NCBI GenBank assembly: GCA_022266195.1
Contig: WHVY01000002.1
Location: 15,143,001-15,207,000, forward strand
DNA length: 64,000 nt
Direction of reading: 5' to 3'
Source: Tetranychus cinnabarinus
Taxonomy: Eukaryota > Arthropoda > Arachnida > Trombidiformes > Tetranychidae
Position 1 is the stretch's first letter. Each line of letters begins with the position of its first letter. The position numbers and the translations under genes were made by a program. The notes under the pieces are model-generated. The model did not search any database. It saw only the letters and a program-made list of their open reading frames with translations, and was not told where the DNA came from. Shown piece after piece: positions 1 to 7,637 of this stretch.

Positions 1-1025
1 AATATAATCTTTATTTGGAAATGTTTTAGTACCAATTTTAATTTTTATATCTTCAACATTTAAATTATCAAATATTGAACATGATAATTTACCTTCAATT
101 CTTTCTTCTTTTTGAAAAGCTATAAAAATATTTACTGGTTTATGTGATAATGTATGTATTGTCCAAATTGAATTTTTATTTGACATTCTATTTGATCGTA
201 TACAAGTATTTGATGCCCAAACAATTTTAGATGTTAAACTTTTATTAAAATTTCTTGATGTTTTAATTGTACTTCTGCTGATGGTTTTAAAATTCTTTGA
301 AATAATGATAATTTTATATATCTAAAAATATATTTATTTGTATCATTAGTATCTTTCTGAATTATCAAATTATTATCATTTTTATCTAAAACAATTTCAT
401 GATTTAAACCAATATATACTCTATCAATATTTTTGAATAAACCAAATAATCTATTCAATGGTAAAATCATACTAAATTCTTTTGAATCTTTAGTTATTTC
501 ATATCTATTCTTAAATCCTTTATTATACTTTTCATTTTTATTTAATTTGGACACATTATTTTCAACTGAAATTTTATATTTATCTATATCTTGATTATCA
601 GATGTATCAGGATACCAAAAACTAATAGGTGCAATACTTTTTGAATAATCATCCGAAAATTCAGTTAAATTTAAAATATTAGTTGTTATACCTGGATATT
701 CTAAATCTTCAATAATTACACCATTTATTTTATATTGACATCTTCTAAATAAATTAAATCCATTATTTACTAATGTTACTTTTTCACTATCTGATAAATT
801 ATTACCATTATCTTTTAAAATTTTACCTTTTACATAAATAAATGATTCATTTGGATAAATATATTGATTTATATCTTTAACTTGTAAATTGAATGTAGAT
901 TTATTATCATTATAATTTCCAGTTACTTCTTCATATTCTTCAAATGATTCAGATTCAGTACTTTCATCAATACAAATTTTTTGATTTAAATCCCAATATG
1001 GTGATATTGTTCTTATTTCAGTCAT
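1..1025 (-). CDS. Probable major capsid protein of a Polinton/adintovirus-like element, partial and frame-broken
   Basis: The gene reads leftwards from an ATG at 1025 and runs off the window edge. The first frame gives 263 residues and stops at 234. A different frame then stays open from about 243 to base 1 and is clearly protein-like (W-T-I-H, then a NIFIAFQ stretch), so it probably continues the same protein after a single-base frame break in an A-rich run. The N-terminal segment (FNLQVKDINQYIYPNES, about residues 45-61) followed by short beta-type segments suits a jelly-roll capsid protein, and the gene lies just downstream of the polymerase and a minor-capsid-like ORF. The ATG overlaps the TGA of the upstream ORF (ATGA), as in compact viral genomes. 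The capsid assignment is inferred from position and pattern; no residue proves it. Confidence 0.5.
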
Positions 1026-1456
1026 TTATTTGAATTATTTTTAATAATATTTATACCAGAACCTTTATAAATTAAATCTTTAAGAAATTTTTTATTTGAT
1101 GCATTTAAACCTGAACCTTTATATGAATCTTTCAATCTATTTTTCAAATTATTCAATGATTTCTTAGTATTATCAGAGATATCTTTAGGATTATCAATTA
1201 AATTCGTAATAAATTCTTTTCCTGTTTCATTAACAATATTTTTACTTTTAGATAAATTTGCATCTATTAATTTTTTACCAGTTGGATAAAAATAATTATT
1301 CATCATATACTTTGAACCTTTTAACATTTTTCTACCTAATGATTTCAAATTATCTGATAGAATACCTTTTCCTAAAATTTCATTTTCTTTATCCAATATC
1401 AATTCTATATTTCTATTTACTATAAAAACTCTGTGTACAGGATTGAATATTATCAT
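1022..1456 (-). CDS. Small virus-element protein with KGSG motifs, possible minor capsid or processed protein
   Basis: This is a 144-residue basic, Lys/Asn-rich protein lying between the polymerase and the capsid-like gene on the same strand. Its TGA overlaps the next ATG. It has no recognisable enzyme domain. The motif YKGSG occurs twice in the C-terminal third (about residues 111-133), and GKGI lies near residue 29. Gly-rich tags of this sort resemble the processing sites of adenain-type proteases in adenovirus and Polinton minor capsid proteins. The same KGSG tag occurs in the separate relic at 7312-7400, which links the two genes. The start follows a TAAATAAATG sequence. A precursor-type structural protein is inference. 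Confidence 0.45.
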   Translation of the reverse strand: MIIFNPVHRVFIVNRNIELILDKENEILGKGILSDNLKSLGRKMLKGSKYMMNNYFYPTGKKLIDANLSKSKNIVNETGKEFITNLIDNPKDISDNTKKSLNNLKNRLKDSYKGSGLNASNKKFLKDLIYKGSGINIIKNNSNK

Positions 1457-1502
1457 TTATTTAAATTATATTTTTAAATTGTTCATGATGTTTGTATGAA
1501 AC

Positions 1503-4500
1503 CTATCCAAAACTTTTTATCATATAATGTCCATGTGCTAATGTATTTATACCATCGTTAAGAATATATCTTTTATCATCAAAATTCGATAAAGCTATTT
1601 TATCTATTTCATATGTATACATGTTCAATTTGTTAGATCCTATTTTTTGAAATTTACAAGTTATTAATTTACTATCATATAATGTTTTAATCCATATATC
1701 TTTATCAAAGTAATCACGTTTATGTTTTGGAATACCTTTAGTTCTAGCTTTTTGTATAATTTCATCATCATTTTCAGTAAAATATGTATACATTTTTGAT
1801 CTTAATCCAATAAATTCATTAATAACTTTTCCATTAGATTCATCTTTAAAACAACCCAATTTCTTTTTATTTAAACCTACAGGTATATCCATAAGATTTT
1901 CTTTTTCATAATCTGATGTATCAAAATATTTTTCAATATGTGGTTTAATATCTTTGTAGAAGTCATCTGTTATAATATGTAATAATATCCCATCAGTATC
2001 TGTTTGTATTATTTCAGCATTTTTACCCCATATCTTTTTAACTACATTATATACAAAATCATACATTATATATTTTGAAATTTCTAATATTGAAAATCCT
2101 AAATATATTGGTTTATCAAATTCTACTTTAGTTTTTGTAAAATGAATAGCTGTTAAATTTTCATCAATGATTGTTTCACGTTTAAAATTATATCTACCCA
2201 CAGCATAAGCTGCTTTATCTGCATTATTAAATAATTTTAAATTTTGTCTTTTACATGGATTTTCAATTGTTTTACCATAAATTGCATTATTCATTAATTT
2301 AAAAAATGATTTCTCACTTTCATTTTTAGCAAGTGTTCTTAAGTTTGTATTTAAATCAATATATTCTTTGAGAATAGGTGCTTGTGTAAATTTTATACCT
2401 TTGTGTATTTTCTTTAATTTCAAACCATTTTCTAAAGCTTGTTTCAAAGTTAAATAATGTAATGTCACCCTATTTTTATCTTCTAAACTCGCAATTAATT
2501 TACCAGAACTTTGATATTTTATCACATTTCCATCTTTTCTTTCAGGTGAGTGTATACTTATATTTTTATCTGAATTATCTGTTTTAAAATTATTTGAATA
2601 ATGTAACTTATATAATTCTATTTGATAATTTGATAAATCTTTTTCTTTAACTTCTTTACAAATAGGTATAAATGGGTAATCATTATGTAAATCATGTAAT
2701 TCTTTCGGATATTCAAGATCCACATTGAAAATATATCCAATTTCAGAATCTTTATCAAGTTTCAAAATATCTAATTCATTAATTTCTTTTCTACTTAACC
2801 ATTTAAAATCTTTATAAGGTAATCTGAAAGACATTGCATATCCATATAAATTATTTGCATCTAAAGGTATTATATATGATGATGGTTTGTTTTTATCATA
2901 ACCTTTCATATATTTATTATTTCCTTTTACATGTCTTTTATTTATACAAGATAATCCACCTCTTATACCTTTATAAATTAACATTAACATATCATGATCA
3001 GTAATTAATTCAGGTTTGATATCTTTTTCTTTTAATTTTAATAACATTGCTGAATAACTTAAAGCTGGTGCACTTAAAAAATGTGCAGGATCTAATTTAT
3101 AAGTTCTAAATGCAATATTTCTATAATTTTCAAAACAATCAGCTAATAATAAAGTATCACAGATATTATAAATTGTTGAATAATCTGCGAATTTTTCACA
3201 TTTAAAATATTCCCAAACTCTTTTAGCTATTTCATATTTAGCTTCCTCCAAATCTTTATCTAATAATTTATTTTTGAAACATTCAATATTAGGAAGCTTT
3301 TCATAATTCAATTTATCGAAAGTATCCATCCAATCATAAGGAAATACACCTTTACTTGTAATTATATTGAACATTTCTTCTGATATATCTTTATAATACC
3401 ATCTTACATTTTTAAATAAATCAGATGTTAAATTTCCAGCCATTTTTTCAAGTGTTTCACCTGTATGTCTTATTGTATCTTTGAATACTACTTTTGTATA
3501 TTGACCAGATTTTTTCGCTGATATACAAAAGAATGTTTCTTCTGTACTTGGTATAATATCTAGTTTATTTATATCTTTTCTTGCATATAATTTTTTTGTA
3601 AATAATTTGAAATCATATTTAGAACCATTATGTAAATAAACTGGTATTTCTTTTGATATTTTAGCGTTAATATTACAATTTCTATGAGCAGCACCTCTAA
3701 ATTTTCCAGTAATATGACAATGATCCCGTACTTTAATATTATTGTCTTTGATTAATTTATTACAAAAAATACAATTTTCGGAATTTTTAAATATATTCTC
3801 TTCTTCTAAACTCAATTTTTGTAATTTTCCAAATTCATCAATTTGTTTTTCAAGATATTCGACAATTTTATCTTGTTCTTCAAAAATATAATTTATAAAA
3901 GTTTCTGTCGTTATTTCTTCATTATCACCTGTATAATGTCTCAAACTTTTATAATCTTCTCCTATTGCAAATATAGTAAATTCATAAGGCTTATGTTTAT
4001 TAATTTTTATTGTTTTCAAATCAGGATTTGTATTTTCTCTTTCATCTTTAATTTTATAACTTAAACATTCAAAATCTGAATATATAACTATTGGTATTTT
4101 CTCTTGTGCCTTTCCTTTTTTAAATTCAAGTACTGGTTTAACAAATTTAGGTTGACCATTTTCATCTTTTATCAAATCACCATTTTCATCTTTCAATGGC
4201 TTCCATTTTGGTAATTTTAATAATGGATTACCTGAAGAATAGAAATAATCACATTCTTTTACATGTTCTTTAAATCTAAATTCTAATTTTGTCATATAAT
4301 CACATCTCATACAATGATACTTTCTACATTTATCTCTATTATATTGACTCCCTAATAATTTATTAATATCTTTAATATAAACATAATGATAATCTTTTTT
4401 CTTAGTTTCTTCATTTTCACCTTCTATAATTAATAAATTAACATGATCAGCATATATCTTTTTAGGAATTCTCAATAGATCCAAAACAAATTCTTTACCA

Positions 4501-5690
4501 TCAATAACATCATCACCTTCTATATTTGTTTTACCTATATAATATTCATATATTTTTATTGATACTTCATTTTCTTCTTCAAATTTATCTAAATCTGTTA
4601 ATTTAACTGGAAATTTCAAATTATCAAAATTATAACAATCTCCCCTTTTTTCAAGGTTTTTATATTTACTTACCCTTTCTGGATTATCACCAATTATTTT
4701 TTGATATTTATTATATAACATACAATACATAAAACATTTATTATCTTTATTTTTTATATTTATTGTAGCTTTTTTTACTTGTAATTGCTTAGGTGATTTT
4801 ATATATGATGAACCTTTTATTATTTTAGCTTTTCTCAATTTAAAATCTATATGTTCAATCATTCTTAATTGATAATATTGTTGTCCATCACTCCATTGAT
4901 TAATTGTATTATTTATCTCATTAAAAGCTATTTTTATTGTTTCATCTACAATATTTAAATTTTCTTTATATTCTAAATCATTATTTTCAAAATCTCTTAA
5001 ATAATCAATTCTAGAATTATGTGAATACACCATTTTTTCTATTTCTATTCCATTTTTTACGTGTCTGAATTGGCCACCTAACACAACTTGTAAATTTATA
5101 TGTTTTTTATTTTTCAGTAAATAGACAAAATTACCTTTCAATCTATCCGGTAGAATTTTACGAATTTCGTTTATATGAATATATACATTTTTCGGTACCA
5201 ACCTCAATGTTATGAATACATCTTCTAAACTCTTTTCATATATGTAAATTTTAAAATTTTCATCTTCAGCAACAACATTCCCAATATCATAACTTCTATC
5301 ATTTTCATTTTGTTTTACATTTATAATATCATTTTCATTTACAGCATTTTCAGTATCAATATTTTCAGTTGCAATATTTTCTCTTTCATTAACAGGTATA
5401 TTTTCAATAATAGCTTTTTTTTTCTCTAAAGCTTTCAAATGTTTTTGAGTTGTTTCATGTCTTTTAAAATTTTTAATAATAATTTCCATATCACAAATCT
5501 CACATTTTTTGTACTTCTTTCTTTCATGCGTATTCATTTCATTAGAATTAGAATTAGAATTGTCATTAGTGTTATTAGATATATTTTTTAAAATTTCAGC
5601 ATCTCTATGTTTCAAACTTTTATAATGTCTTTTTAAAGTATTATTATCATAGTATTCTCTTTCACAAATTCTACAAAACGATTCAGCCAT
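1503..5690 (-). CDS. Protein-primed family B DNA polymerase with N-terminal zinc fingers
   Basis: The 1395-residue ORF is unbroken. It starts with two C2H2 fingers (CRIC..H..H near residue 6; CEIC..H..H near 62), has another CxxC/HxxxC finger near 475, and a Cys/His module CIFC...DHCHITGKFRG..H..CN near 660 typical of endonuclease-VII-like inserts. The exonuclease motif (YSDFECLSY) precedes it, and D-T-L-L-L-A-D follows near 870. Polymerase motifs appear in order: DANNLYGYAM (motif A), KLMNNAIYGKT (motif B) and QTDTDG (motif C). This fits the DNA_pol_B_2 type of Polintons, adintoviruses and related linear elements, which replicate DNA from a protein primer. All motifs seem intact. The ATG carries the shared upstream motif. 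It is divergent from the zinc-finger gene at 5825. Confidence 0.9.
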   Translation of the reverse strand: MAESFCRICEREYYDNNTLKRHYKSLKHRDAEILKNISNNTNDNSNSNSNEMNTHERKKYKKCEICDMEIIIKNFKRHETTQKHLKALEKKKAIIENIPVNERENIATENIDTENAVNENDIINVKQNENDRSYDIGNVVAEDENFKIYIYEKSLEDVFITLRLVPKNVYIHINEIRKILPDRLKGNFVYLLKNKKHINLQVVLGGQFRHVKNGIEIEKMVYSHNSRIDYLRDFENNDLEYKENLNIVDETIKIAFNEINNTINQWSDGQQYYQLRMIEHIDFKLRKAKIIKGSSYIKSPKQLQVKKATINIKNKDNKCFMYCMLYNKYQKIIGDNPERVSKYKNLEKRGDCYNFDNLKFPVKLTDLDKFEEENEVSIKIYEYYIGKTNIEGDDVIDGKEFVLDLLRIPKKIYADHVNLLIIEGENEETKKKDYHYVYIKDINKLLGSQYNRDKCRKYHCMRCDYMTKLEFRFKEHVKECDYFYSSGNPLLKLPKWKPLKDENGDLIKDENGQPKFVKPVLEFKKGKAQEKIPIVIYSDFECLSYKIKDERENTNPDLKTIKINKHKPYEFTIFAIGEDYKSLRHYTGDNEEITTETFINYIFEEQDKIVEYLEKQIDEFGKLQKLSLEEENIFKNSENCIFCNKLIKDNNIKVRDHCHITGKFRGAAHRNCNINAKISKEIPVYLHNGSKYDFKLFTKKLYARKDINKLDIIPSTEETFFCISAKKSGQYTKVVFKDTIRHTGETLEKMAGNLTSDLFKNVRWYYKDISEEMFNIITSKGVFPYDWMDTFDKLNYEKLPNIECFKNKLLDKDLEEAKYEIAKRVWEYFKCEKFADYSTIYNICDTLLLADCFENYRNIAFRTYKLDPAHFLSAPALSYSAMLLKLKEKDIKPELITDHDMLMLIYKGIRGGLSCINKRHVKGNNKYMKGYDKNKPSSYIIPLDANNLYGYAMSFRLPYKDFKWLSRKEINELDILKLDKDSEIGYIFNVDLEYPKELHDLHNDYPFIPICKEVKEKDLSNYQIELYKLHYSNNFKTDNSDKNISIHSPERKDGNVIKYQSSGKLIASLEDKNRVTLHYLTLKQALENGLKLKKIHKGIKFTQAPILKEYIDLNTNLRTLAKNESEKSFFKLMNNAIYGKTIENPCKRQNLKLFNNADKAAYAVGRYNFKRETIIDENLTAIHFTKTKVEFDKPIYLGFSILEISKYIMYDFVYNVVKKIWGKNAEIIQTDTDGILLHIITDDFYKDIKPHIEKYFDTSDYEKENLMDIPVGLNKKKLGCFKDESNGKVINEFIGLRSKMYTYFTENDDEIIQKARTKGIPKHKRDYFDKDIWIKTLYDSKLITCKFQKIGSNKLNMYTYEIDKIALSNFDDKRYILNDGINTLAHGHYMIKSFG

Positions 5691-5714
5691 TTATTTAAAT
5701 TCATTTTATTTAAC
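5688..5714 (-). promoter_or_regulatory. Bipartite start-site motif of the polymerase gene
   Basis: Read on the minus strand, GTTAAATAAAA, six bases, then TAAATAAATG ending in the polymerase start codon. The same layout with the same spacing occurs at three other genes of this element. A promoter or 5'-leader role is inferred. Confidence 0.6.
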
Positions 5715-5800
5715 AATTAATTTTTCATGGTTTTAAAATTTCAACATCTCTATGTTTCGAAATTTCAGTATCTCTATGTTTTCAATTCATTTTTTTTATT
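5715..5800. other. Intergenic relic of the polymerase zinc-finger coding sequence
   Basis: On the minus strand this stretch encodes two degenerate copies of the K-H-R-D-x-E-I segment that also sits in the first zinc finger of the polymerase (forward aaaatttcagcatctctatg at about 5588). The two copies are about 25 bp apart and end at a stop codon, so they look like a duplication remnant rather than a gene. Confidence 0.5.
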
Positions 5801-5827
5801 GTTAAATAAAATGTATTTAAATAAATG
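5801..5827 (+). promoter_or_regulatory. Bipartite start-site motif of the small zinc-finger gene
   Basis: GTTAAATAAAA, six bases, TAAATAAATG; the last three bases are the start codon of the gene at 5825. It is divergent from the polymerase copy, so the roughly 130-bp gap could act as a bidirectional promoter. Confidence 0.6.
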
Positions 5828-6076
5828 GAATACTTAAGACAATGTAAAAGTTGTAATGTGATCATGAATGTGGAAAATTTTTCTAGAGATCATTGTTATA
5901 CTTGTAAATCATGTAAAAATGAAAAAGTTCGTAAAAATTTTGGATCAGAAATAATTTGTGAATGTGGTATAAAGGTAAAGAGACGCTCTATATATTTACA
6001 TCTAAAAACAAAATTACATGCTAGAAAAATGCTTATAAAAGATTACATAGGTATGAATAATATTGAAGTTTTTTAA
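5825..6076 (+). CDS. Small zinc-finger protein of the virus-like element
   Basis: An 83-residue protein with paired cysteines CKSC at residues 7-10 and CYTCKSC near residues 25-31, then CECG..H..H near residues 50-65. It therefore looks like a zinc ribbon followed by a C2H2-type finger; the YLHLKTKLHARK tail resembles the polymerase fingers. DNA binding is likely from the fold, but its target is unknown. The start is supported by the shared motif, and the stop lies inside the arm of a strong palindrome. It could be a transcription factor or a shed copy of polymerase finger sequence. Confidence 0.6.
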   Translation: MEYLRQCKSCNVIMNVENFSRDHCYTCKSCKNEKVRKNFGSEIICECGIKVKRRSIYLHLKTKLHARKMLIKDYIGMNNIEVF

Positions 6077-6120
6077 ATATAAGGTGGGGGGGTATACCCC
6101 CCCCACCTTATATTTAAAAA
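6070..6120. terminator. Near-perfect palindrome with G7/C8 core
   Basis: The arms read TTTTTAAATATAAGGTG and its complement around a G7-TATA-C8 core. The arms match except for one extra C. The stop codon of the upstream gene (6074-6076) is in the left arm. In RNA this would be a very stable hairpin between two same-strand genes, so 3'-end formation is a reasonable but unproved role. Confidence 0.5.
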
Positions 6121-6138
6121 CATTGAAAAAATAGTGTA

Positions 6139-6165
6139 GTTAAATAAAACAAATCTAAATAAATG
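6139..6165 (+). promoter_or_regulatory. Bipartite start-site motif of acidic paralogue 1
   Basis: GTTAAATAAAA, six bases (CAAATC), TAAATAAATG, ending in the start codon at 6163. It is nearly identical to the copy at 6657. Confidence 0.6.
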
Positions 6166-6648
6166 GATACTCTAAAAAATTGTTTACAAAAAATTGCTGC
6201 AGATTTAAAATCATCAAATGATGAAAATAAAAAAAATATTATTGATAAATCTGTTAAAATTACCATGAGTTGTGTTAAACTTCTCTTCAATTATTTTGAT
6301 CAAATAGGAAGTGAATATGATGTAAATTTTGATTTAAATAATCATGAAACAAAATTCATAAAAGATATGATTAAAGAAAAGTTTTGTTATGATTTCGATT
6401 CTTCAGAACTTTGTCATGAAATTATTCAAACATATTTTTTGTATCAAACAATTGATTTTTGCAAATTCTGTGAAAGAAAAACTATTGAAGGTTTTGAAAG
6501 TTTGAATTTATCAACTCTTAAAGAAGAAACAAATGATACTGATAAAATGAAAAAAATGGAAAGAATTAAACTACTTCTCAATTCTTATATTAATACTTTT
6601 AATACATATATTGGTTGCGAGGATAATATCGAAATAAAAAATTTATAA
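6163..6648 (+). CDS. Uncharacterised virus-element protein, paralogue 1
   Basis: A 161-residue, mostly helical-looking protein with no domain I recognise. Its start (MDTLKNCLQKIAADLKS) matches the start of the next gene (MDALKNCLQKISNNLKS), and both end with a stretch of the form LLNS-x5-F-N-x2-I-G. The middle is Glu/Asp/Lys-rich. The pair is therefore a tandem duplication within the virus-like element. The ORF is intact and has the shared upstream motif. A structural or host-interaction protein is possible, but nothing shows a function. Confidence 0.6.
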   Translation: MDTLKNCLQKIAADLKSSNDENKKNIIDKSVKITMSCVKLLFNYFDQIGSEYDVNFDLNNHETKFIKDMIKEKFCYDFDSSELCHEIIQTYFLYQTIDFCKFCERKTIEGFESLNLSTLKEETNDTDKMKKMERIKLLLNSYINTFNTYIGCEDNIEIKNL

Positions 6649-6656
6649 TAAGTATA

Positions 6657-6683
6657 GTTAAATAAAACAGATCTAAATAAATG
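6657..6683 (+). promoter_or_regulatory. Bipartite start-site motif of acidic paralogue 2
   Basis: GTTAAATAAAA, six bases (CAGATC), TAAATAAATG, ending in the start codon at 6681. Confidence 0.6.
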
Positions 6684-7271
6684 GACGCTCTTAAAAATTG
6701 TTTACAAAAAATTTCTAATAATTTAAAATCATTAGATGATGATGATGAAAATACAATAATAATTGATAAATACATTGATGAATATGTAGAACAAACTATG
6801 ATTCGTGTTAAATCTCTATTTAATGAATTTTATTTAATTGCAAAAGAATATCAATTTAATTTAGATCTGGGTCGTGGCGAAGAAGAGTATATAAAAACAA
6901 TGCTTAAAGAATCATTCCTTACAGATTTTAAACCTTCAAAATTATCTTATGATATTATCATTAATGTTTTATATTATAAAATTATAAATTTCTTTAAAAT
7001 TTATGAAAAAACAAGTTTAGAAGATATAGAAAATTTAGATTATTTAACGGATTTAGAAGATTTAAAAGATTTAGACCATTCAGAAAATTCAGAAGATTTA
7101 GAAGATTTAAATGCAATAGAAATTCTCAATCAAAAATTAAAATTTAATATACTATGTGAAACAAATAGATTATTAGTTGAAAAAACTAAAATTCTACTAA
7201 ATAATTCTATTACTTCTTTTAATAATTCTATAGGTGAAGAACTAAATATAAAATTAAAATATTTCGATTAA
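6681..7271 (+). CDS. Uncharacterised virus-element protein, paralogue 2
   Basis: A 196-residue paralogue of the preceding gene, 32 bp downstream of it. It shares the N-terminal MDxLKNCLQKI block and the C-terminal NNSI-x-FNNSIGEE block. It differs by an acidic insert around residues 112-145, built from repeats of the E-D-L/D-L-E-D-L type (YLTDLEDLKDLDHSENSEDL). The insert looks like repeat expansion of a leucine/aspartate motif. No enzyme motif is visible. Confidence 0.6.
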   Translation: MDALKNCLQKISNNLKSLDDDDENTIIIDKYIDEYVEQTMIRVKSLFNEFYLIAKEYQFNLDLGRGEEEYIKTMLKESFLTDFKPSKLSYDIIINVLYYKIINFFKIYEKTSLEDIENLDYLTDLEDLKDLDHSENSEDLEDLNAIEILNQKLKFNILCETNRLLVEKTKILLNNSITSFNNSIGEELNIKLKYFD

Positions 7272-7311
7272 ATCCTATTTATAATATACACTATTTTTAT
7301 ATCAAAATTAT

Positions 7312-7400
7312 TTATTTTACATAATAATTACTAGGACAGTTTTTATATCCACAGCTTCTCCATTCTCCATTATCAACTGCACCAGAACCCTTATATATAC
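7312..7400 (-). pseudogene. C-terminal tail of another gene of the virus-like element
   Basis: Reading leftwards, the open frame ends at a TAA at 7312-7314. It holds IYKGSG and then GEWRSCGYKNCPSNYYVK, so it carries the same KGSG tag as the protein at 1022-1456. Upstream in this frame a TAG lies near 7403, and the sequence changes character, so the gene is cut off at about 7400. That sets the right edge of recognisable virus-derived DNA. Confidence 0.5.
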
Positions 7401-7637
7401 ACTACTAATAAAGTTTCACCAGTGAAAATGAAAAACACTTTTTCTACTAATTTGTTTGCCTACTCGGCATCTCCACCATAATTGTGACTATTTTCATTTT
7501 TCACTCGGAGCACTAAGAGAGAGAGTGTCCCCTTCCTTTATTTGCCTTCTATTTATAAGGTATACATGAAGGGAGGGGAGAAGTGAATCTAAGTTTAAAA
7601 GCGACCAAATATGGTCCTACTGCTATTTTAGTTAAGC
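7401..7637. other. Spacer between virus-like block and LINE
   Basis: No gene is seen. A partial inverted repeat pairs the segment near 7419 (CAGTGAAAATGAAAAA) with a segment near 7493 (TTTTCATTTTTCACTCG), and a GAGAGAGAG run lies near 7518. This may be the remains of a small insertion. Confidence 0.3.

Noticed and set aside
228..252. Programmed -1 frameshift in the capsid-like gene
   Set aside because: No X-XXY-YYZ heptamer and no stable hairpin just after it; simple base loss fits better.
3843..4064. Plus-strand ORF inside the polymerase gene
   Set aside because: It is antisense to conserved polymerase sequence and hydrophobic by base composition only.
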